Shown here one piece after another: positions 1 through 4,329 of a stretch of DNA of 5,709 nt. The translations under genes were made by a program, and so were the position numbers. Origin of the DNA: Acetobacteraceae bacterium (GTDB lineage: Bacteria > Pseudomonadota > Alphaproteobacteria > Acetobacterales > Acetobacteraceae); the NCBI GenBank assembly GCA_947475475.1, contig CANJOG010000150.1:1-5709 (forward strand), written 5' to 3'. The number at the start of each line of letters is the position of its first letter. Positions within the stretch are counted from its first letter, which is position 1. The notes beneath the pieces were generated by a model that had not been told where the DNA came from, searched no databases, and worked only from the letters and a program-made list of their open reading frames with translations.

Positions 1-1463
1 ATTACCGCGAGACCATCGAGAAGGATGCGAAACTGGTGCGCCTGCTCGAGCCGCGCGGCGAGGCGCAGCCCTATTACGTGCAATATGGCTGGACCGCGGC
101 GCCCGATTCCAAGGTGAAGCTGCCGGATAGTGACACTGTCTGGTCCGCCTCGGCCGAGGCGGTGAAATCCGGCGCGCCGGTCACGCTGTCCTGGGATAAT
201 GGTGAAGGGCTGACCTTCCAGCTTGTTGTTGCCGTTGATGACAACTTCATGTTCGGTGTCGATCAGAAAGTGATCAATCGCGGCACCACACCGGTCTCGC
301 TCTTTCCCTTCGCGCGCATCCGCCGCGACTACAAGCCCACGACCGAGGGGTTCTATATCCTGCATGAGGGCATGCTCGGCGTGCTCGACGGCAAGCTGCA
401 GGAGATGAAATACAGCGACGCCAAGAGCGAAGGCGAGAAGAAGAACGGCGCCGCCTATGTCGCCACCGCCACCGGCGGCTGGGCCGGGTTTACCGATAAG
501 TATTGGCTGGTCACGCTGATTCCCGAACAGGCCGAGAGGCTGACCTCCACCTTCCGCTATATCAATGAAGGCGGGCAGGAGCATTTCCAGGTCGATTTCC
601 TCGCCGCCGATGCGGTGACCACGGCGCCGGGGGCTGCGACCACGCGGTCTGGCCATCTGTTTGCCGGGGCCAAGGAAGTTCATCTGCTGGATCGCTACGA
701 GACCGCGTTCAAGCTGCCGAATTTCGACAAGGCGGTGGATTTCGGCTGGTTCTACTTCATGACCAAGCCGATGTTCTATGCGATCGACTGGTTCAACGGC
801 ATGCTCGGCAATTTCGGCCTCGCCATCCTGGCCTTCACGCTCTGCGTGAAGCTGGTCTTCTTCCCGCTGGCGAATAAGTCCTACCGCTCGATGAGCAGGA
901 TGCGACTGCTGGCGCCGAAGATGCAGCAGGTGCGGGAGCGCTTCAAAGACGATCCGCAGAAGATGCAGGGCGAGATCATGCAGCTTTACAAGGCGGAGAA
1001 GGTCAATCCGGCCTCCGGCTGCCTGCCCATGGTCATCCAGATTCCGGTGTTCTTCTCGCTCTACAAGGTGATCTTCGTCACGATCGAAATGCGGCACGCG
1101 CCGTTCTTCGGCTGGATTCATGATCTCTCGGCGATCGACCCGACCAATCTGTTCAATGCGTTTGGCCTGATCCCCTTCGATCCGACCACGCTTCCGATGA
1201 TCGGCTCGTTCCTGCATCTGGGCGTCTGGCCGGTTATCATGGGCCTGACCATGTTCTTCCAGCAAAAGCTGAACCCGGCGCCGCCCGATCCCATGCAGGC
1301 GCGGATGTTCCAGTTCATGCCGCTGATCTTCACCTTCATGCTGGCGAGCTTCCCGGCCGGGCTGGTGATCTATTGGAGCTGGAACAACCTGCTCTCGATC
1401 GGGCAGCAGTGGCTGATCATGCGCAGCACCACGCTGCCGAATCCCAAACTGGCCAAGGTCTGA
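1..1463 (+). CDS. yidC: Membrane protein insertase YidC (5' truncated)
   Basis: YidC inserts and folds inner-membrane proteins, alone or with SecYEG. The reading frame is open from base 3 with no start in view, so the N-terminal membrane anchor and part of the periplasmic domain lie upstream; 486 residues are visible. Visible residues 1 to about 240 form the periplasmic beta-rich domain (for example PFARIRRDYK). The conserved insertase core follows: a membrane segment near 270-290, then the cytoplasmic coiled-coil stretch with MSRMRLLAPKM and YKAEKVNP, then hydrophobic segments near 339-363, 400-422 and 435-473. The Arg of MSRMRLL (visible residue 301) aligns with the hydrophilic-groove Arg of E. 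coli YidC (R366), and WIHDLSAIDP matches the E. coli WIHDLSAQDP loop. The C-terminal tail is short (ends NPKLAKV), with no long basic ribosome-binding extension. engB starts 2 nt after the stop, indicating an operon. Confidence 0.97.
   Translation, partial: YRETIEKDAKLVRLLEPRGEAQPYYVQYGWTAAPDSKVKLPDSDTVWSASAEAVKSGAPVTLSWDNGEGLTFQLVVAVDDNFMFGVDQKVINRGTTPVSLFPFARIRRDYKPTTEGFYILHEGMLGVLDGKLQEMKYSDAKSEGEKKNGAAYVATATGGWAGFTDKYWLVTLIPEQAERLTSTFRYINEGGQEHFQVDFLAADAVTTAPGAATTRSGHLFAGAKEVHLLDRYETAFKLPNFDKAVDFGWFYFMTKPMFYAIDWFNGMLGNFGLAILAFTLCVKLVFFPLANKSYRSMSRMRLLAPKMQQVRERFKDDPQKMQGEIMQLYKAEKVNPASGCLPMVIQIPVFFSLYKVIFVTIEMRHAPFFGWIHDLSAIDPTNLFNAFGLIPFDPTTLPMIGSFLHLGVWPVIMGLTMFFQQKLNPAPPDPMQARMFQFMPLIFTFMLASFPAGLVIYWSWNNLLSIGQQWLIMRSTTLPNPKLAKV
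1455..1458 (+). promoter_or_regulatory. Ribosome-binding site deciding the engB TTG start
   Basis: AAGG inside the last codons of yidC sits 7 nt before TTG at 1466. It is the only well-placed Shine-Dalgarno-like element near the engB start and favours this TTG over an in-frame TTG at 1373, which lies deep inside yidC. Confidence 0.5.
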
Positions 1464-1465
1464 GC

Positions 1466-2167
1466 TTGGAAAACGCGGACACAGAGGCGGCGGAGAAGGC
1501 AGCGGCGGAAGCTGCCGCAGCGGAAGCTGCTGCTGAGCAGGCGGCGCTCATCGAGCGCGGCCGGCTGCTGTTCGCCGGTGAGTGCAAGTTCTTCTATGCC
1601 TGCCAGAAGCTGGAACAATTGCCGCCGCCGGGCCTGCCAGAGATTGCCTTTGCCGGACGCTCCAATGTCGGCAAATCGTCGCTGCTCAATGCGCTGACCG
1701 GGCGCCATGCGTTGGCCCGCACGTCCAACCAGCCAGGACGGACGCGCCAGCTGAATTTCTTCGACCTGTCGCGCCGGCTCGTACTCGTCGATATGCCTGG
1801 CTACGGCTATGCCCAGGCCTCGCGCGATATCAAACGCGACTGGCAGGGGCTGATGTTCGACTATCTGCGCGGCCGGCCGACGCTGCGCCGCGTCGTGCTG
1901 CTGCTGGACAGCCGCATCGAGATCAAGGAATCCGATACGGCGGTCATGGAGTTGCTCGATCGCGCCGCGGTGATCTACCAGATCGTGCTGACCAAGACGG
2001 ATGGCACCAAGCCGTCTGCCCTGGCGCGCAAGATCGAGGAAGTGCAGGGCCTGATCCGCAAGCATGCGGCAGCCTATCCGACCATCCTCGCGACCAGCAG
2101 CGAGACTGGCGATGGCATGCCGGAGCTTCGCGCCGAACTGGCGACTCAGGCCGACTGGGACAATTGA
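1466..2167 (+). CDS. engB: Ribosome biogenesis GTP-binding protein EngB (YihA/YsxC)
   Basis: EngB is a cytoplasmic TRAFAC-class GTPase needed for assembly of the large ribosomal subunit. The product is 233 residues if translation starts at TTG 1466. Motifs in order: G1 P-loop GRSNVGKSS (64-72), switch I with PGRTRQLNFF (90-99, the G2 Thr at 93), G3 DMPGYGYA (109-116), G4 TKTD (176-179), and a G5-like ATSSETGDG (209-217). PGRT and DMPGYGYA are hallmarks of EngB rather than Era or Der. The first 30 or so residues are an Ala/Glu-rich helical extension (about 8-27), which makes the protein somewhat longer than the roughly 200-residue core family. TTG is chosen because it lies 2 nt after the yidC stop with AAGG 7 nt upstream; the next upstream start overlaps yidC by 91 nt. 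The gene is probably co-transcribed with yidC and argB. The residue after the G4 Asp is Gly instead of the usual Lys. Confidence 0.96.
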   Translation: MENADTEAAEKAAAEAAAAEAAAEQAALIERGRLLFAGECKFFYACQKLEQLPPPGLPEIAFAGRSNVGKSSLLNALTGRHALARTSNQPGRTRQLNFFDLSRRLVLVDMPGYGYAQASRDIKRDWQGLMFDYLRGRPTLRRVVLLLDSRIEIKESDTAVMELLDRAAVIYQIVLTKTDGTKPSALARKIEEVQGLIRKHAAAYPTILATSSETGDGMPELRAELATQADWDN

Positions 2168-2170
2168 GAC

Positions 2171-2223
2171 CGCCCGGCAGGGCGCGAGTGAGAAGGGCCC
2201 CGCCCGATAGGGCGAGAGAGAAA
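2171..2223. repeat. Two near-identical REP-like palindromes in tandem
   Basis: Two 14-bp palindromes, CGCCCGGCAGGGCG (2171-2184) and CGCCCGATAGGGCG (2201-2214), are spaced 30 bp apart. Each can fold as a 5-bp CGCCC/GGGCG stem with a 4-nt loop (GGCA, GATA). Each is followed by a similar purine tail, CGAGTGAGAAGG and CGAGAGAGAAAGG. The two palindromes differ only in two loop bases. They fill most of the engB-argB gap, and the second tail runs into the argB ribosome-binding site. Small GC-rich palindromes of this kind between genes resemble REP-type elements of alphaproteobacteria. Whether this one is repeated elsewhere in the genome cannot be seen here. Confidence 0.6.
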
Positions 2224-2230
2224 GGAAGGA
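2222..2230 (+). promoter_or_regulatory. Strong ribosome-binding site for argB
   Basis: AAGGAAGGA lies 5 nt before GTG 2236. It identifies GTG as the argB start; the open frame extends far upstream through engB in another frame but has no comparable signal there. Confidence 0.75.
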
Positions 2231-2235
2231 CGCAC

Positions 2236-3123
2236 GTGACACCGATCGATGCCGCCGAACAGGCACGGACGCTTTCCCACGCGCTGCCCTTCCTGCGCCG
2301 CTATGCTGGCGCCACCATCGTGGTGAAATACGGTGGCCATGCCATGGGCGAGGAGAGCCTGGCCGAGCAATTTGCCAGCGATATCGCGCTCCTCAAGCAG
2401 GTTGGCGTGAACCCGGTCGTCGTGCATGGCGGCGGGCCGCAGATCAACGCCATGCTCAAGCGCCTCGCCATCCAGTCCACCTTTGTGCAGGGTCTGCGCG
2501 TCACTGACGCCGCCATGGTCGAGGTGGTGGAGATGGTGCTGGCCGGCACGGTGAACAAATATGTCGCCGGCCTGATCAACCGCGCCGGCGCGCTGGCGGT
2601 GGGAATTTGCGGCAAGGATGGCGGGCTGATCCGGGCGCGGCGCGTGACCCGCACGGTGAAGGACCCGGGCAGCATGATCGAGCGCGAACTCGATCTCGGC
2701 TTTGTTGGCGAGCCAGAGCATGTCGATGTGCGGGTGATCCATGCGCTGACCGGCGCTGGGCTGATCCCGGTGATTGCCCCGGTAGGCCAGGATGCCAAGG
2801 GCCAGACCTACAACATCAATGCCGATACCGCGGCGGGCGCGATTGCGGGTGCGTTGGGGGCGACGCGGCTGCTGATGCTGACCGATGTGGCGGGCGTGCT
2901 GGATAAGGACAAGAACCTGCTGGGCGAGTTGACGGTTGAGCAGGTGAATGCCGGGATTGCCGATGGAACCATCACCGATGGCATGATCCCGAAGGTGCAG
3001 ACCTGCGTCGATGCGGTGCGCCAGGGCGTGAAGGGGGCGGTGATTCTCGACGGCCGCCAGCCACATGCGTGTTTGCTGGAGCTGTTCACCGAAGGTGGCA
3101 TCGGCACGCTGATCCGGGCCTGA
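2236..3123 (+). CDS. argB: Acetylglutamate kinase (N-acetyl-L-glutamate 5-phosphotransferase)
   Basis: ArgB phosphorylates N-acetylglutamate with ATP, the second step of the acetylated arginine pathway in the cytoplasm. The product is 295 residues, typical for alphaproteobacterial ArgB. Amino-acid-kinase motifs are complete: VVKYGGHAM with the catalytic Lys31, the glycine loop VVHGGGPQI (62-70), the substrate-side R88, NINADTAAG (193-201, with the conserved Asp197), the nucleotide-site stretch LLMLTDVAGVLD (212-223) and the second catalytic Lys253 in MIPKVQ. Residues 5-25 (AAEQARTLSHALPFLRRYAG) form the N-terminal helix found in hexameric, arginine-inhibited enzymes and lacking in the arginine-insensitive E. 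coli form. The C-terminal PHACLLELFTEGGIGT (276-291) also fits the arginine-site region, so feedback inhibition by arginine is inferred. The GTG start is fixed by AAGGAAGGA 5 nt upstream. The gene follows engB by 68 nt and is the last of the run yidC-engB-argB. Confidence 0.97.
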   Translation: MTPIDAAEQARTLSHALPFLRRYAGATIVVKYGGHAMGEESLAEQFASDIALLKQVGVNPVVVHGGGPQINAMLKRLAIQSTFVQGLRVTDAAMVEVVEMVLAGTVNKYVAGLINRAGALAVGICGKDGGLIRARRVTRTVKDPGSMIERELDLGFVGEPEHVDVRVIHALTGAGLIPVIAPVGQDAKGQTYNINADTAAGAIAGALGATRLLMLTDVAGVLDKDKNLLGELTVEQVNAGIADGTITDGMIPKVQTCVDAVRQGVKGAVILDGRQPHACLLELFTEGGIGTLIRA

Positions 3124-3171
3124 GCGGGCTGGCGAAACACGACTGGCGTTACCATTTGTCACAAGCGGGCC

Positions 3172-3200
3172 ATGATGCTGTCCTGATTCGGGCGCATCAT
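3172..3200. repeat. Inverted repeat upstream of the lipoprotein gene
   Basis: ATGATGC (3172-3178) and GCATCAT (3194-3200) are perfect 7-bp inverted arms separated by 15 nt. They lie 30 nt before the lipoprotein start, in the 107-nt gap after argB. A TTGTCA (3156-3161) just upstream resembles a -35 box, but no good -10 follows at normal spacing. The dyad could be an operator or a leader hairpin, or it could be chance. Confidence 0.3.
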
Positions 3201-3217
3201 TCCTGCTGTGATGGCAA

Positions 3218-3224
3218 AGAGGGA
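3218..3224 (+). promoter_or_regulatory. Ribosome-binding site of the lipoprotein gene
   Basis: AGAGGGA ends 6 nt before ATG 3231. It supports this ATG, which is also the one that places a signal peptide at the N-terminus. Confidence 0.6.
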
Positions 3225-3230
3225 CCAGCC

Positions 3231-3794
3231 ATGAAGACGCGTTCAGTATTGATCTGTCTCGGTGGTGCGCTTGTGCTGGCGGGGTGCACCGTGGCACCGC
3301 CCACGGCGCCGCGAGTCATGGTCCTGCCCAGTCAGGGCAAGGACTTCGCCAGCTTCCAGCGTGAGGATATGGGTTGCCGCGACTATGCCTACGGGCAGGG
3401 CGGTGGGGCTGCGCAGGCGCAGGCGGCGAGTAATAATTCGGTGGCCGCGGGCGTGCTCGGCACAGTGATTGGCGCTGGCGCCGGTGCGGCGCTTGGCTCG
3501 CTCGGCGGCAATGCCGGTGCGGGCGCGGTTGTCGGCGGCCTGGGTGGCGCGCTGGTTGGCACCTCGATGGGCGCCAATAGCTCCCAGATGTCGGCTGGCG
3601 AGGCGCAGCGGAGGTTCGATATGGCCTATGCGCAATGCATGACCTCCTACGGCAATAGCGTGCAGGCACCGCCGCAGGTCAATTACGTGCCGGTGCCGAC
3701 GCCGGGCTATTACGCGCCACCGCCGGTCGTGGTCGTGCCCTCCGTGGGCTATGGTTACGGCTATAGCTATGGCCGCCCCTGGCATCGCTGGTAA
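3231..3794 (+). CDS. Glycine-zipper lipoprotein of unknown function
   Basis: This 187-residue product is predicted to be exported and lipid-anchored. It has a short basic N-terminus (MKTRS), a hydrophobic core and the lipobox LAGC (16-19), so Cys19 is the likely lipidated residue. The residue after it is Thr, not Asp, which fits outer-membrane sorting if Lol rules apply. Residues 71-115 form a Gly/Ala-rich run with G at many three- or four-residue spacings (for example GTVIGAGAGAALG), a glycine zipper typical of membrane-associating helices. Conserved-looking flanks are FQREDMGCRDYA before and RRFDMAYAQCMTSYGN after; Cys49 and Cys136 could form a disulfide. The C-terminal 40 or so residues are rich in Pro, Tyr and Gly (YVPVPTPGYYAPPP, GYGYGYSYG). 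It resembles proteobacterial glycine-zipper envelope proteins with no assigned role. The start is supported by AGAGGGA 6 nt upstream. It has its own 107-nt leader after argB and converges with the minus-strand cluster. Confidence 0.88.
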   Translation: MKTRSVLICLGGALVLAGCTVAPPTAPRVMVLPSQGKDFASFQREDMGCRDYAYGQGGGAAQAQAASNNSVAAGVLGTVIGAGAGAALGSLGGNAGAGAVVGGLGGALVGTSMGANSSQMSAGEAQRRFDMAYAQCMTSYGNSVQAPPQVNYVPVPTPGYYAPPPVVVVPSVGYGYGYSYGRPWHRW

Positions 3795-3813
3795 GACGAG
3801 ACCACGACTCCTG

Positions 3814-3864
3814 GGTTTGACCAGTCGGGCGGTTTGACCAGCCGGGCGATTTGACCAGCCGGGC
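3814..3864. repeat. Three tandem copies of a 17-bp repeat between convergent genes
   Basis: Copies lie at 3814-3830 (GGTTTGACCAGTCGGGC), 3831-3847 (GGTTTGACCAGCCGGGC) and 3848-3864 (GATTTGACCAGCCGGGC). Each neighbouring pair differs by one base. The unit is not a multiple of three and lies in the 74-nt gap between the lipoprotein stop and the stop of the opposing small ORF, so it is not coding. The core GACCAGCCGG recurs at 3917-3926 inside the small ORF. Confidence 0.9.
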
Positions 3865-3876
3865 CGCCTCAGGCGG
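3864..3876. terminator. Possible transcription-end hairpin between convergent genes
   Basis: CCGCC-TCA-GGCGG forms a perfect 5-bp GC stem with a 3-nt loop directly after the last 17-bp repeat. Its loop is the TGA stop codon (3869-3871, minus strand) of the small ORF. There is no T-run next to it on either strand (TTTT at 3888-3891 is 11 nt away), so it is weak as an intrinsic terminator, though its place between converging genes is suitable. Confidence 0.3.
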
Positions 3877-4039
3877 TGCCGTGCGGCTTTTCCGAACAGA
3901 GCTGGACGGCCAGCCGGACCAGCCGGCTGGCGGCATGGCCGAAGCCGGCGCGGTCGGCCTGTTCGGCCAGGCCGATCAGGCGGTCCGCCAGGAGCAGTGG
4001 GCTGACGGTATCGGTGGATTTGATGAGCGGCGAGTCCAT
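3869..4039 (-). CDS. Small conserved-looking protein of unknown function, downstream of RHH_4
   Basis: I do not assign this 56-residue protein to a named family. It is predicted soluble and mostly helical: residues 14-31 (PLLLADRLIGLAEQADRA) and 33-48 (FGHAASRLVRLAVQLC) look like two amphipathic Leu/Ala-rich helices joined at Gly32, a possible helical hairpin. From ATG 4039 onward 49 of 56 sense codons end in G or C, as in the neighbouring genes, which argues for a real gene. An alternative in-frame ATG at 4102 overlaps the RHH_4 stop as ATGA and would give 77 residues. However, only 11 of those 21 extra codons end in G or C, and ATG 4039 has AAGGGAAG 7 nt upstream, so the shorter form is preferred. 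It lies last in the minus-strand run fumC-RHH_4-this gene and is probably co-transcribed. Its TGA sits in the loop of a GC hairpin. Confidence 0.65.
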   Translation of the reverse strand: MDSPLIKSTDTVSPLLLADRLIGLAEQADRAGFGHAASRLVRLAVQLCSEKPHGTA

Positions 4040-4046
4040 GAGGGGT

Positions 4047-4054
4047 CTTCCCTT
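4047..4054 (-). promoter_or_regulatory. Ribosome-binding site for the 56-residue ORF
   Basis: On the minus strand AAGGGAAG ends 7 nt before ATG 4039. It favours this start over the in-frame ATG at 4102, which has only a short GGAA immediately before it. Confidence 0.5.
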
Positions 4055-4058
4055 GCTA

Positions 4059-4078
4059 TGGGAACGGTTTGGTTCCCA
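4059..4078. repeat. Perfect 7-bp dyad between RHH_4 and the small ORF
   Basis: TGGGAAC (4059-4065) and GTTCCCA (4072-4078) are perfect inverted arms around a 6-nt centre (GGTTTG). It lies in the 59 nt between the RHH_4 stop and the preferred start of the small ORF. In RNA it would be a 7-bp hairpin. In DNA it has the shape of a binding site for a dimeric regulator. No T-run follows on the minus strand, so an intrinsic terminator is unlikely. Confidence 0.6.
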
Positions 4079-4098
4079 CAGCGATGATGGAAGCCCAG

Positions 4099-4329
4099 TC
4101 ATTTCCGTTCGGTTAACGCCCCGCGTGAGTCCCGCAGCGCCATGACACGCAGAGCCGAGGCCAGGGGGCGCTCGGCCTCGCGGGCGGCGTCGGTCTGGCC
4201 GACCAGGGCGGACAATGTCATGCCGTCCCGCACGGCGATGGCGGATAATGCAGCCCAGAACTCAGGTTCCAACGCCACGCTGGTGCGGTGGCCGGCAAGT
4301 GAGAAGCTGCGTTTGACGAGTGTGCTCAT
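4099..4329 (-). CDS. Ribbon-helix-helix (RHH_4 family) DNA-binding-like protein
   Basis: This 76-residue product matches the alphaproteobacterial RHH_4 family (recognised as Pfam PF13467): an N-terminal KRSFSLAGHRTSVALEPEFW (6-25) holding the predicted beta ribbon, helix 1 around 22-34 (PEFWAALSAIAVR), the turn DGMTLSALV (35-43) starting helix 2, and the closing LASALRVMAL (56-65). Ribbon-helix-helix proteins usually bind DNA as dimers through the ribbon. The target is unknown, and many RHH_4 members are uncharacterised. ATG 4329 overlaps the fumC TGA as ATGA (4329-4326) and has GGAGGGAGG just upstream inside the fumC 3' end, so translation is probably coupled to fumC. RHH_4 genes often sit next to fumC in alphaproteobacteria, commonly with a small DUF4169 gene between; none is present here. 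The 10 C-terminal residues are polar (ends GALTERK). Confidence 0.88.
   Translation of the reverse strand: MSTLVKRSFSLAGHRTSVALEPEFWAALSAIAVRDGMTLSALVGQTDAAREAERPLASALRVMALRDSRGALTERK

Noticed and set aside
1370..2266. A 298-codon open frame on the minus strand opposite engB
   Set aside because: It overlaps a complete EngB GTPase, has no domain, and its end merely reads through the intergenic palindromes.
3156..3184. Sigma-70 promoter for the lipoprotein gene
   Set aside because: TTGTCA is a fair -35, but the sequence 16-18 nt downstream does not resemble TATAAT, so I did not list it as a promoter.
2146..3297. A 383-codon open frame on the minus strand opposite argB
   Set aside because: It is antisense to a complete argB, with Arg/His-rich low-information sequence and no domain; a GC-rich shadow.
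3814..3864. Short CRISPR-like array
   Set aside because: The 17-bp units are directly adjacent with no spacers, and no cas gene is present; this is a plain tandem repeat.
4059..4078. Alphaproteobacterial extracytoplasmic-stress promoter suggested by GGAAC
   Set aside because: GGAAC is present on both strands as part of the dyad, but no CGTT-like -10 element occurs at the expected 16-17 nt spacing.
3869..4329. Toxin-antitoxin pair (RHH_4 antitoxin plus small toxin)
   Set aside because: The RHH protein fits the chromosomal RHH_4 family linked to fumC, and the 56-residue protein has no RelE/ParE/MazF-like or membrane-toxin features.
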